From DASUFI01 sp036274635 (GTDB taxonomy: Bacteria > Planctomycetota > B15-G4), in assembly GCA_036274635.1 (NCBI GenBank), contig DASUFI010000283.1:1-14508 (forward strand): a DNA stretch of 14,508 nucleotides. Direction: 5' to 3'. Below the pieces are notes generated by a model. It ran no database searches and was not told the DNA's origin. It worked only from the letters and a program-made list of their open reading frames with translations. Shown piece after piece: positions 1-7,527 of the stretch (position 1 is its first letter; the number at the start of each line of letters is the position of its first letter). The position numbers and the translations under genes were made by a program.

Positions 1-255
1 CGACTGCAGCTCGGCCTGCGCGCGCTCGCGGCGCTGCTCGAGCTCGACGGCCTCGGCGCGCAGGCCCCGCAGCTGCGCGACCTCGGTGACGGACGGCGCG
101 GGCGCGGGCTGCTCGGGCGTGGCGTCGGCGCTCGGCGCGAAGGCGATGACGAAGCTCTGGTCGCAGCCGGGGCAGCGCGCGCGACGTCCGGCCTGGGCTT
201 CTTCCACCTGGAAGGCGCGTCCGCAATGCGTGCACGCCGCCTGACGCTTCGCCAT
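1..255 (-). CDS. Zinc-ribbon (MJ0042-like) protein with coiled coil, N-terminal part
   Basis: The minus-strand reading frame starts at ATG 255-253 and stays open for 85 codons to the window edge, so the C-terminus is missing. It begins MAKRQAACTHCGRAF and carries two CxxC pairs (C8/C11 and C28/C31) about 17 residues apart, a small zinc ribbon of the MJ0042 kind. A Pro/Ala-rich linker (about residues 40-58) follows, then an Arg/Glu/Leu/Gln-rich helix from about residue 60 that looks like the start of a coiled coil. The start is well supported: GGGAGG (261-266 on the plus strand as cctccc) lies 5 nt upstream. The family is often found in planctomycetes and myxobacteria, where the ribbon precedes varied coiled-coil or membrane regions. 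The function is unknown. A possible promoter and an inverted repeat lie just upstream, so it may be transcribed separately from the leuB/leuC-like pair. Confidence 0.8.
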   Translation of the reverse strand, partial: MAKRQAACTHCGRAFQVEEAQAGRRARCPGCDQSFVIAFAPSADATPEQPAPAPSVTEVAQLRGLRAEAVELEQRRERAQAELQS

Positions 256-291
256 GCTCGCCTCCCGCTTCGCCCACACCGCCGGCGAAGA

Positions 292-325
292 ACGACTCGC
301 ACTCTAAGCCCGTCGCGCGAGTCGT
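292..325. repeat. Perfect 9-bp inverted repeat flanking the putative -10 box
   Basis: ACGACTCGC (292-300) and GCGAGTCGT (317-325) are exact reverse complements separated by 16 nt. The left arm abuts the proposed -10 hexamer (301-306) and covers the expected start point. The right arm lies in the -35/-10 spacer and touches the -35. That geometry fits an operator. It could also be a hairpin, but no clear T-run follows on either strand, which argues against an intrinsic terminator. Confidence 0.45.
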
Positions 326-330
326 GGAAA
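301..330 (-). promoter_or_regulatory. Possible sigma70-like promoter for the zinc-ribbon gene
   Basis: On the minus strand TTTCCA (325-330; 4 of 6 to TTGACA) and TAGAGT (301-306; 4 of 6 to TATAAT) are separated by 18 nt. The implied start near 294 would give a leader of about 40 nt with a good Shine-Dalgarno before ATG 255. The patch is one of the few A+T-containing spots in this gap. Matches this weak occur by chance, so it rests mainly on position. The rest of the 128-bp gap (256-383) contains only GC-rich self-complementary runs and the inverted repeat listed separately. Confidence 0.3.
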
Positions 331-383
331 GGGGGGTAACACGAGCGCGGTTGCGCGCGCAAGGCGGCGGGCCGCGCGCGGCG

Positions 384-1661
384 TCACACGTGACGGCTGT
401 CGCGCCGGATCGAGCGGCGCATGCCCTCGGGATCGGCGAGCCATCCCGCGACGGCGGAGGCCGCGGCCACGGTGGGACCCGTCAGGATGTCGCTGGGCAG
501 GGCCCCGCCGGGCAATGCGACGACGCGCCGCTCGCCGCGCGCGGCCGGCGGCGGCACCGAGCCCGGCGGCAGGAGCACCGCGCCCGCGCGCAGGAAGTCC
601 GCGCCCAGCCCCTCGTCCAGCAAGTGCAGCAGCGCGCGCTGGCTGGCCGGGATCACGCCCAAGGTGAGGCCCCGGGCGACGTTGCGCTCGCGCAGAACCT
701 CCGCGGCGGCGCGCAGCTCCTCGATGCGGCCGCCGAGATAGGCCGCTTCGAGCCGCAGCGGTCGCTGCGAGGCGTCCTGGCCTTCGCCCAGCTGCACGAC
801 CGGTCCGCCCCAGCCCTCGGCCAGCGCGGCCAGGCGCACACGCTTCAGTGGAAGCTCGGGCCCTTCGCCCGCTTCGGCGGGAGGGGGCGGCGTCGCGGCT
901 GCGCCCTGGCGACGCGCGGCGAGCCACGTGGCCGTGTGCTCGTCCGGCGGCACGACGGCCGCCACGCCCGCGGCTGCCAGCGTGGCGCACAGGAGCAGCC
1001 GCTCGGGCAGCGTGAGGCCGGTGGCGCCCTCTCCACAGAACTGCACAACTTGTCCACGAACGACGTCGGCCCCGCCGCAGGCGGCCAGCACGGCGACGGC
1101 GAGGTCGAAGCCCGAGACCCAGCGCGGCAGCCGGCCGCTGAGGCGCACGGCGCGGCTGGCCGGCACCACCGTCTCGAGCGTCGTGCCCGTGAGCAGGCTC
1201 GCCAGCTCGAAGGGGCTGGCGCGCAGGGCAGCGCAGCCCAGGGCCCCCAGCGCGCCGACGTCCGGGCGCGTGCCGACGACCACGTCGTCCCAGCCCACGA
1301 GGCCCTCGTCGGCCGCCACCACGCCGGGCCAGCCGGCGCGGCCGGGGTCGAGGGCGACGGGCAGGTCGTAGTGCAGGGCGAAGTGGCGCAGGCGGCGCGC
1401 GTCGTCGGCCGGCAGCGGCGCGCCGGCCACGGCCACGAGCCGGCTGGGCTGGTGCAGCGGCGGATGCTCGGCGCCCGACTTGCCCGCGCGCGGCGCGCGG
1501 CCCTCGCCGGCGGCCAGCGCGGCGGCCAGCGCCGGGCCGTCGAGCAGCAGGCGGTCGACGCGCACCACGAGGCGCTCGCCGGGGCTCGCGGCCGGCCGGC
1601 CGGCGTGCGCCGCGAGGACCACGGCGATGCGGCCGCCGGCGCCCGCCAGCGCCTCGGCCAT
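384..1661 (-). CDS. LeuC/aconitase-superfamily protein lacking the Fe-S cysteines (probable pseudoenzyme)
   Basis: A 425-aa protein, full length for the short (about 420 aa) LeuC/homoaconitase large-subunit type. Family segments can be followed in order: a PGE..VV.VDRLLL region (27-40), a block at 117-145 (DEGLVGWDDVVVGT then GALGALG) matching the usual E.Glv.PG.vv.GtDSHT..GalGa, then LSGRLPRWVSGFDLAV (174-189), FCGEGATGLTLPERLLLC (208-225), a DE.T pair (240-243), RIEELRAAA (312-320), PAS (338-340), and a C-terminal AAASAVAGWLADP (399-411). The active site is eroded: the IGSCTNGR cysteine segment reads AAYLGGR (306-312), the CGxC segment reads PPGSVPPP (365-372), and DSHT reads RPDV (132-135). 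A working [4Fe-4S] dehydratase is therefore unlikely. The start ATG 1661-1659 shares its A with the leuB stop (TGATG), implying coupled translation. No small subunit (LeuD) is in view. It may be a regulatory or binding paralogue; sequence alone does not say. Confidence 0.8.
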   Translation of the reverse strand: MAEALAGAGGRIAVVLAAHAGRPAASPGERLVVRVDRLLLDGPALAAALAAGEGRAPRAGKSGAEHPPLHQPSRLVAVAGAPLPADDARRLRHFALHYDLPVALDPGRAGWPGVVAADEGLVGWDDVVVGTRPDVGALGALGCAALRASPFELASLLTGTTLETVVPASRAVRLSGRLPRWVSGFDLAVAVLAACGGADVVRGQVVQFCGEGATGLTLPERLLLCATLAAAGVAAVVPPDEHTATWLAARRQGAAATPPPPAEAGEGPELPLKRVRLAALAEGWGGPVVQLGEGQDASQRPLRLEAAYLGGRIEELRAAAEVLRERNVARGLTLGVIPASQRALLHLLDEGLGADFLRAGAVLLPPGSVPPPAARGERRVVALPGGALPSDILTGPTVAAASAVAGWLADPEGMRRSIRRDSRHV

Positions 1662-2749
1662 CAGCCGGCCACGGCCTGGGCCAGGAGGTCGCCGATCTCG
1701 CTGGTCTTCTGCACGCCCGCGGACAGCGAGCGGATGCGGTTCTCGCGCAGCGCGCGCGACACGGCCTCCTCGATCTGCTGCGCCGCCTGCGGATGCCCGA
1801 GGTGATCGAGCATCATCGAGACGGCCATGACCGACGCGACGGGGTTGGCAACGTTCTGGCCCTTGTACTTGGGCGCGCTGCCGTGGATGGGCTCGAACAG
1901 CGAGACGCGGCCGGGGTGGATGTTGCCGCTGGCCGCGATCCCCAGGCCGCCCTGCAGCATCGCGCCCACGTCCGTGATGATGTCGCCGAACAGGTTGGTG
2001 GTGACGGCCACGTCGAACCACTCGGGGTTCTTGAGCATCCACATGCAGGCCGCGTCGATGTAGGCGTGCTCCTGCGCGATGTCCGGGTACTCCTGCCCCA
2101 CCTCGGCGAAGACGCGCGCCCACAGGTCCTGCGCGCGCACGGCGTTGGCCTTGTCGATCATGAGCAGCTTCCTGCCCTTCGCGCGGCGGCGCGCCACATC
2201 GAAGGCATAGCGAATCACGCGCTCGGTGCCCTTGCGCGTGTAGCGCATGGGCTGGACCGCCACCTCGTCGGGCCCGCCCTTGTCGGTGAACTCCGCCTTC
2301 GCGGTGTAGGCGTCCTCGGTGTTCTCGCGCACGAAGAGCATGTCCACGTCCTGCGGGCGCTTGTCCTTGAGCGGGCAGAGCCGCTCGTCGTACAGCTTCA
2401 CCGGGCGCAGGTTCACGAAGAGGTCGAGGCCGACGCGCAGGCGCATGATGATGCCGTGCTCGACCAGGCCCACGGGCGCGCGCGGGTCGCCGATGGCGCC
2501 CAGCAGCACGGCGTCCATCTGCTGGATCTCGGTGAAGGCGCTGTCGGGCAGCGTCTCGCCGCCGCGCTCGCCGCCCGTGGCCAGCCAGCGATCCGTCGAG
2601 AAGGGGTACAGCGTGGTCTCGTAGCGGATGCCGTGCCGCGGGGCGATGGCGGCGAGCACCTTGAGCGCCTCGGCGATGACCTCGGGTCCGATGCCGTCGC
2701 CGGCGATGACGGCGATGCGGTGCGTGCGCGGTGCGGGAGCAGGTGTCAT
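1661..2749 (-). CDS. leuB: 3-isopropylmalate dehydrogenase family (LeuB-type) beta-decarboxylating dehydrogenase
   Basis: A 362-aa protein, the usual length for isopropylmalate dehydrogenase, which oxidatively decarboxylates 3-isopropylmalate in leucine synthesis in the cytoplasm. It has GDGIGPEV (17-24), the arginine pair in MRLRVGLDLFVNLRP (R105, R115), VRENTEDAY (R141, Y148), catalytic K200 (MIDKANAV), D232 (YIDAACMWM), and the metal-binding aspartates D256 and D260 in TTNLFGDIITD. The cofactor loop reads HGSAPKYKGQNVANP (289-303). In typical NAD-dependent LeuB the residue after SAP is Asp. The Lys-Tyr pair here is what NADP-dependent isocitrate dehydrogenase carries, so NADP use or another 2-hydroxyacid substrate is possible. 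The minus frame is open far upstream, but homology begins right after ATG 2749. No strong Shine-Dalgarno is visible there. The stop overlaps the start of the LeuC-like gene. Family is certain; the exact substrate is less so. Confidence 0.87.
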   Translation of the reverse strand: MTPAPAPRTHRIAVIAGDGIGPEVIAEALKVLAAIAPRHGIRYETTLYPFSTDRWLATGGERGGETLPDSAFTEIQQMDAVLLGAIGDPRAPVGLVEHGIIMRLRVGLDLFVNLRPVKLYDERLCPLKDKRPQDVDMLFVRENTEDAYTAKAEFTDKGGPDEVAVQPMRYTRKGTERVIRYAFDVARRRAKGRKLLMIDKANAVRAQDLWARVFAEVGQEYPDIAQEHAYIDAACMWMLKNPEWFDVAVTTNLFGDIITDVGAMLQGGLGIAASGNIHPGRVSLFEPIHGSAPKYKGQNVANPVASVMAVSMMLDHLGHPQAAQQIEEAVSRALRENRIRSLSAGVQKTSEIGDLLAQAVAG

Positions 2750-2780
2750 GTGGGCACGGAACGGGGTGCGGGAGGGCGCG

Positions 2781-2796
2781 AGAGCATATGACAATC
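2781..2796. promoter_or_regulatory. A+T-rich island in the divergent leuB / TPR-lipoprotein intergenic region
   Basis: The 144-bp gap between the leuB start (2749, minus) and the lipoprotein start (2894, plus) is GC-rich apart from AGAGCATATGACAATC. On the minus strand it offers TATGCT (2783-2788) as a -10-like box, giving leuB a leader of about 25-30 nt. No convincing -35 pairs with it. For the plus-strand gene a TAGACT (2860-2865) is the nearest -10-like match. Neither is more than a candidate, but the composition break at the expected place is real. Confidence 0.25.
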
Positions 2797-2893
2797 CCGC
2801 CCCGCGCCGGGAGGCCACGCGCCGCGGGGAGCCGCTGGCCGAACGACGAGCGGCATGAGTAGACTTGCCGGTCCGGGCCCCGGGAGATCGCGC

Positions 2894-4561
2894 ATGGACC
2901 GCCGCACGCTGCTGCTTTCCACCCTCGTGATCCTGGCGGGTGGCTGCTCGAGCCCGCCCCCCGCGGCGCCGGTCATCGAACCCTACGTCGCCTTCGAGGG
3001 CACCGCGCCGCACACGCGCCCCATCGGCAGCTCGGCGCCCGGCGCGCAGCGCGCCTTCGACCAGGGACTCTCCTTCCTCTGGTCCTTCAACCACGACGAG
3101 GCCATCAGCTCCTTCACCGAGGTGACGGAGCTCGATCCGCAGAATCCCATGGGCCTCTGGGGCGTGGCGGTGGCGATGGGGCCGCACATCAACAACCCCG
3201 CGCTGCCGGCCCCGCGCGAGCACGCGGCGTGGCAGGCGGCGCACAAGGCCGTGGAGCTGAAGGAGCGCGCGAACGCGGCCGACCGGGCGCTCATCGACGC
3301 CGTCGCCAAGCGCTACAGCGACCCGCCGGGTGACCGCGCGGCCTGCGACCGCAAGTACGCCGAGGCCATGCGCGCCGCGTGGGACGCGCACCCCAACGAC
3401 GCCGACGTTGGCGCGCTGTGCGCCGAGGCCATCATGGACCTGCACCCGTGGGACCTGTGGACCGCGTCCGGCGAGCCCAAGGAAGGCGCCGTGGAGGTCG
3501 TCTCGCTGCTGGACGAGGTGCTCAAGCTCGACCCGCAGCACCCCGGCGCCCTGCACCTCTACATCCACGCCGTCGAGGCCAGCAAGGACCCGGGCCACGG
3601 GCTCGCCGCGGCCGATCGGCTGCGCACCCTCGTGCCCGTCTCCGGCCACATGTGCCACATGCCCTCGCACATCGACGTGCTGCTGGGCCACTGGGACGAG
3701 GCCATCGCCGCCAACGAGAAGGCCATCGCCGCCGACCAGTCCTACACCGCCGTGCGCCCGCACCAGGAGTTCCATCACATGTACATGGCCCACAACCAGG
3801 CCATGCTGGCCTTCGCGGCCATGATGGACGGGCGCAGCCAGGAGGCCATCAGCACCGCGCGCGCGATCCTGCCCTTCGCCTCCGACTACGCGCACGAGGT
3901 CACCCCGGCCATCGAGCCCAGCTTCGTCGTGCTGTACGACACCCTGATCCGCTTCGGCCGCTGGGACGAGATGCTGGCCGAGCCCCCGCCGCCCGACGAC
4001 ATGGTCGTCGCGCTGCCGCTCTGGCACCACGCGCGCGGCGTCGCGCTGGCCGCCCTCGGCCGCGTGGACGACGCGGAGGACGAGCTGGCGGACTTCCGCG
4101 ACGCGGCCGAGGACGTGCCGGCCGACCGCAACCTCGCCATCAACCCCGCGCAGCGCGTGCTCGACATCGCGGACCACATGCTCGCCGGCGAGATCGCCTG
4201 GGCGAAGGACGACGTCGCCGGCGCCGTGTCCGAGCTGCAGCAGGCCATCGCGCTCGAGGACCAGCTGGCCTACATGGAGCCGCCCGAGTGGGCGCTGCCC
4301 GTGCGCCACGCGCTGGGCGCGATCCTGCTCGCATCCGGCCGCGCCGAGGAGGCCGAGGCGGTGTATCGCGCGGACCTGAAGAAGTGGCCGGACAACGGCT
4401 GGTCGCTGCACGGCCTCGCGGACTGCCTCGAGCAGAAGGGCGACACGGCCGGCGCGGCGGAGGAGCGGGCAAAGTTCGAGAAGGCCTGGGCGCAGGCGGA
4501 CGTGCAGATCGGGAGCAGCTGCATGTGCGTGAAGGGGGCGATGGCTGCCGCAACACCCTGA
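2894..4561 (+). CDS. TPR-repeat lipoprotein of an uncharacterised His-rich family
   Basis: 555 aa from ATG 2894. An in-frame ATG at 2855 is possible, but 2894 has GGGAG (2882-2886) 7 nt upstream and puts the signal peptide at the very N-terminus: MDRRTLLLSTLVILAGGC, with lipobox cysteine C18. The mature protein should be lipid-anchored in the envelope. TPR-like helical pairs appear at about 50-85, 260-285, 380-405 and 440-520. A central block has a remarkable histidine density: HLYIH (H221, H225), GHMCHMPSHID (H252, H255, H259) and PHQEFHHMYMAHN (H290, H294, H295, H300). The C-terminus carries CMC (C543, C545). I recognise the family pattern (gHm.HMPsHI followed by a TPR) as widespread but without a known function. 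It stands alone on the plus strand, divergent from leuB and convergent with the vWA operon. Structural scaffold or metal/heme binding are both possible. Confidence 0.85.
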   Translation: MDRRTLLLSTLVILAGGCSSPPPAAPVIEPYVAFEGTAPHTRPIGSSAPGAQRAFDQGLSFLWSFNHDEAISSFTEVTELDPQNPMGLWGVAVAMGPHINNPALPAPREHAAWQAAHKAVELKERANAADRALIDAVAKRYSDPPGDRAACDRKYAEAMRAAWDAHPNDADVGALCAEAIMDLHPWDLWTASGEPKEGAVEVVSLLDEVLKLDPQHPGALHLYIHAVEASKDPGHGLAAADRLRTLVPVSGHMCHMPSHIDVLLGHWDEAIAANEKAIAADQSYTAVRPHQEFHHMYMAHNQAMLAFAAMMDGRSQEAISTARAILPFASDYAHEVTPAIEPSFVVLYDTLIRFGRWDEMLAEPPPPDDMVVALPLWHHARGVALAALGRVDDAEDELADFRDAAEDVPADRNLAINPAQRVLDIADHMLAGEIAWAKDDVAGAVSELQQAIALEDQLAYMEPPEWALPVRHALGAILLASGRAEEAEAVYRADLKKWPDNGWSLHGLADCLEQKGDTAGAAEERAKFEKAWAQADVQIGSSCMCVKGAMAAATP

Positions 4562-4746
4562 CGGCAGCGCGCGGTGACGCAAGTGCGGCCGAGCGACGAT
4601 CTCACCGCTGGCGAAGTCGAGACGCTCATTGACGGGCTGAGCGACGACGTTGCATTCGGTGGGTTGCCTGGACACGTCGGCCTGCGCCGGGCGAGCACAC
4701 CGACGGCGCGGTGATGCACCGGCCGCCCCGCGCGGGAACGCGCAAC
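4562..4746. other. Convergent intergenic region with a weak in-frame extension
   Basis: This 185-bp gap separates the stop of the lipoprotein gene (4561) from the stop of the large vWA gene (4747). The only hairpin noted is CGGTG-ATG-CACCG (4709-4721), a 5-bp stem with a 3-nt loop and no T-run, so no terminator can be called for either gene. The frame of the lipoprotein continues open after its TGA to a second TGA at 4712-4714. A GTG at 4574 in it would encode 46 aa (MTQVRPSDDLTAGEVETLID...) with visibly lower GC than the neighbours. There is no clear ribosome binding site and no recognised family, so it is not called as a gene. Confidence 0.4.
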
Positions 4747-7527
4747 TCAAGGCCGGCGCGAGCGACGACGCGCCTGCTCGAGCGCGTCGCTCAGCTCCGT
4801 GCCCCGGCTGCTCCCGGGCGCCGCCGGCTTGCTCGCGGCCGGAGCCGCGGGCACCGGCGCTGCCGGCTCGGCGGTGGCCGCCTCTTCGCGCGCCGTGGCA
4901 GGCGCAACCGGCGTTGCCGCCGGCTTCGCGCGCCGCGCGCGCAGCACCTGCGGCAAGCGCCACGCGGGCCGCGGCAGGCGCAGCGCGAGCCGCCGCACCG
5001 CGATCTCGAGCAGCAGCAGCACGAGGGCACTCCACGCGCAGAGCGGCAACAGGTCCATCGAGCCGGCGCTCTCCCGCGGCCCCTCGAAGTAGGACGCCGA
5101 GGGCGGGTCCACGCGCCCGCCCGTCGCTTCGGCGATCTGGCGCAACAGCCGCTCGCCGGCACCCGGGTCCGCGGCCGGCTCGTACTCGGGCGAGTAGGGC
5201 AGCGCGACGGGTGGCGTGCGCAGGACGTGGCCGTCGCCGCCGTCCACCACCGCGCGCCAGCTGCCTTGCGCGCCGAGCGCGACGCGCGCCTCGAGGCGCC
5301 CCGGACCCGCGCGCTCGAGCCGCACGGCCTGGGGCGCGTCGTCCGGGCCCGCGATCCAGGCGCGCACGTGGGCCAGGCGCGCGTCGTCCTCCAGCGGCAC
5401 CTCGACCGCGAGCACGGCCTCGTGGCCTTCGCGCGCGAGGTCCGCGAAGAGCGGCGCGCCCGCGTCGCTGCCGGCCAGCCAGCGCGCGACGGTGGAGAAG
5501 AAGCCGCCATAGCCGCTCCAGCCCGACAACTCGCCCGAGAGGTCGCCGTCCGCCTCGCCGAGGAAGGCCGCCGCACGCCCCAGGCCCGCATGGTGGAAGG
5601 AGAAGAGCGGCGCGTGCAGCTCGTCCACCGCGACGACGCCCGGTGTCGCGTCCGGCCGCAGGTAGGCGATCGAGTAGCCGCCCAGCGTCGGGAACGGCCC
5701 GGGCTGCAGCGGCGCGACGGCCACGATGTCAGCCAGCACCTCGCCCGGCGTCGCGTCGGTGACCAGCGACGAGCGCGCGACGGTGATGGTCTCCTCCGCG
5801 AAGACGCGCGGCAGGTCGGCGGGATCCTCCGTGAAGAAGCAGCGACCGCCGCCGAGCGCGGCGATGTCCTTCAGCAGCTCGGCGTCCGAATCCCCGGGGG
5901 TCCCGAGGCCGATGACCGAGACCGTCACGCCCGCCGCGTTGAGCCTGGGCACGAAGCTCTTGTAGTCGGTCGCCTCCTCGGAGTCGGCTGCGTCCGCGAA
6001 GAGCACGATGTGCCGATTCTGCTGCGGCACATCGGCCAGCTGGTCCGCGGCCGCGTGCAGGGCCTCGCCGATGAAGATGCCGCCGCCGCCGGACTCGATG
6101 CTGCGGATCTGCGCCTGCATCTCGGCCTTGTTCTCGACCGGGCCCGCCTCGACCACGACGTGCGGCGAGCTGTCCACGGCGATGACGGCCGCGGTGTCGA
6201 TGGGCGCCAGCAGGTCGATGGCCGCGCAGGCGCCGAGGTTGGCGAGGTCCATCTTCGCCAGGCCGCCGCCAGCAGGCATGGCCATCGAGCCGCTGCGATC
6301 GAGTGCGATGGCCATGGCCAGCGCGAAGCGCCTCTGCTCCTGCCGCACCTCGAGCGTGACGGGCAGCACGTCCTCCACCGGCGAATGCCGCCAGCCGCCG
6401 GGGCCGAAGCTGGCGCGCCCGCCGGTCATGAGGAGGCCGCCCCCATAGTGCTCCACGAAGTCCGAGAGCGCCTGCGCGCCGCCGCGCGGCAGGCTCGCGG
6501 CCGGGACGTTCTCCAGCACCACGGCCGCAACGCCCTCGAGACCGTCGGGCGTCAGCGGCGCTGCGGCAGGCGCGACGACCCGCACCGGCAGGCCGGCCGC
6601 CTCCAGGCTGCGCGTGAGCCGGTCCTCGCGACCCTGCGGCGTGAGCAGCAGCAGCTCGCGCCCGCCCTCGACGCGCACCACGCCCAGCGCGCGGTCGTTC
6701 TCCGGCACGCGGTCGTCGGGGGCCAGCACCTCGACCTCGTAGTGGTGCACGCCGGGCTGCGCGAGCTGGTCGCGGAAGAGCAGGCGGTTCGCGCCGGGCA
6801 CCAGCGGGCGCACGGACTCCGCCAGCACCTGACCGTCGCGCAGCAGGCGCACGGGTGCCTGCAGGGCGCGGTCGCTCCAGATCCACGCCGGCCACTGGAA
6901 GGGCTCGCCCGGCTCGACCGAGGCCGGCAGGCGCAGGTCCTCGACCGCCACGTCGGAGAGCGCGTCGCGCCGCAGCGGCAGCACGTCCACGCGCACCCCG
7001 CGCCGCGCCGCCTCGCGGGCCGCGGGCAGCGGGTCGCGTCCGGTGCCCTCCCCGTCGCTCAGCAACAGCAGCGAGCCCTGCCGCCCGCGCGGCAGCAGCG
7101 AGAGCCCGGCCTCCAGCGCCGCCGCGAGGTCCGTCGCGTCGCGGTCGATCGCGCCGGACCAGGCTTCCAATCCCCGGGGGTCCTGCGGCGGACGATCGAC
7201 GACGGCCTGGCGACCGAAGGCCACCACCGCCAACCGGTCGCCCGATTGCGCGGCCTTGGCGGCGAGCTGGGCGACCTCCGCGGCGCGCCCCTCGGCGGAG
7301 GCCGGCACCGAGAGCGACCGGTCCACGAGCAGCACGAGGTCGCGACCGTGCTCGGCACCCGGCCGGTAGGGACGCGCGAGCAGCGCGGCCAGCAGCAGGG
7401 CGAGCAGCACGCGCAGGGCGGTGACCTCGAAGGCCAGCCGTCGCGCCGGTGCATCCCGGCCGAGGAAGAGCAGCGCCAGCGCGGGCACCGCGAGCAGCAG
7501 CGCCTCGGGCCGCTCGAAGGCGATCAC
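4747..7527 (-). CDS. Membrane protein with two vWA domains and a glutamine-amidotransferase-like segment
   Basis: 926 aa from a GTG start (7527-7525) that overlaps the upstream stop as GTGA, with GGAG 7 nt ahead. Two N-terminal membrane segments (about 8-23 and 36-51) precede vWA domain 1 (about 63-185), whose metal site looks complete: DRSLS (69-73), T132 and SDGE (D158). A beta-rich linker (200-290) leads to a class I amidotransferase-like region (about 290-395) with GGGLLMTGG (362-370) and FGPGGW. No nucleophilic Cys is evident there. vWA domain 2 (about 400-580) has DRSGSM (410-415), but the loop that normally supplies Thr reads GGGGIFIGEAL (480-490). A single membrane segment lies near 824-846, then a basic, Ala/Pro/Glu-rich tail (855-926), probably cytoplasmic. 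Such proteins occur with MoxR and BatA-like partners in planctomycetes and others. A surface or periplasmic sensing/assembly role is inferred. It is the last gene of the operon. Confidence 0.9.
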   Translation of the reverse strand: MIAFERPEALLLAVPALALLFLGRDAPARRLAFEVTALRVLLALLLAALLARPYRPGAEHGRDLVLLVDRSLSVPASAEGRAAEVAQLAAKAAQSGDRLAVVAFGRQAVVDRPPQDPRGLEAWSGAIDRDATDLAAALEAGLSLLPRGRQGSLLLLSDGEGTGRDPLPAAREAARRGVRVDVLPLRRDALSDVAVEDLRLPASVEPGEPFQWPAWIWSDRALQAPVRLLRDGQVLAESVRPLVPGANRLLFRDQLAQPGVHHYEVEVLAPDDRVPENDRALGVVRVEGGRELLLLTPQGREDRLTRSLEAAGLPVRVVAPAAAPLTPDGLEGVAAVVLENVPAASLPRGGAQALSDFVEHYGGGLLMTGGRASFGPGGWRHSPVEDVLPVTLEVRQEQRRFALAMAIALDRSGSMAMPAGGGLAKMDLANLGACAAIDLLAPIDTAAVIAVDSSPHVVVEAGPVENKAEMQAQIRSIESGGGGIFIGEALHAAADQLADVPQQNRHIVLFADAADSEEATDYKSFVPRLNAAGVTVSVIGLGTPGDSDAELLKDIAALGGGRCFFTEDPADLPRVFAEETITVARSSLVTDATPGEVLADIVAVAPLQPGPFPTLGGYSIAYLRPDATPGVVAVDELHAPLFSFHHAGLGRAAAFLGEADGDLSGELSGWSGYGGFFSTVARWLAGSDAGAPLFADLAREGHEAVLAVEVPLEDDARLAHVRAWIAGPDDAPQAVRLERAGPGRLEARVALGAQGSWRAVVDGGDGHVLRTPPVALPYSPEYEPAADPGAGERLLRQIAEATGGRVDPPSASYFEGPRESAGSMDLLPLCAWSALVLLLLEIAVRRLALRLPRPAWRLPQVLRARRAKPAATPVAPATAREEAATAEPAAPVPAAPAASKPAAPGSSRGTELSDALEQARRRSRRP

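Noticed and set aside
351..382. Two 12-bp palindromes, TTGCGCGCGCAA (351-362) and GCCGCGCGCGGC (371-382), just after the LeuC-like stop.
   Set aside because: CG-runs give such palindromes often at this GC content, the stems would be only about 4 bp with 4-nt loops, and no T-run follows, so a terminator call is not justified.
1661..5035. A 1124-codon minus-strand open frame extending upstream of leuB across the TPR lipoprotein gene.
   Set aside because: Only the part from 2749 down resembles a known protein. The upstream part is antisense to a well-supported lipoprotein gene and has the Arg/Ala/Gly composition of a high-GC shadow frame.
5889..7183. The 15-mer AATCCCCGGGGGTCC occurs at 5889-5903 and 7169-7183.
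   Set aside because: It falls in two different reading frames of the same gene, and for DNA of this composition about one 15-base repeat is expected by chance in a window of this size.
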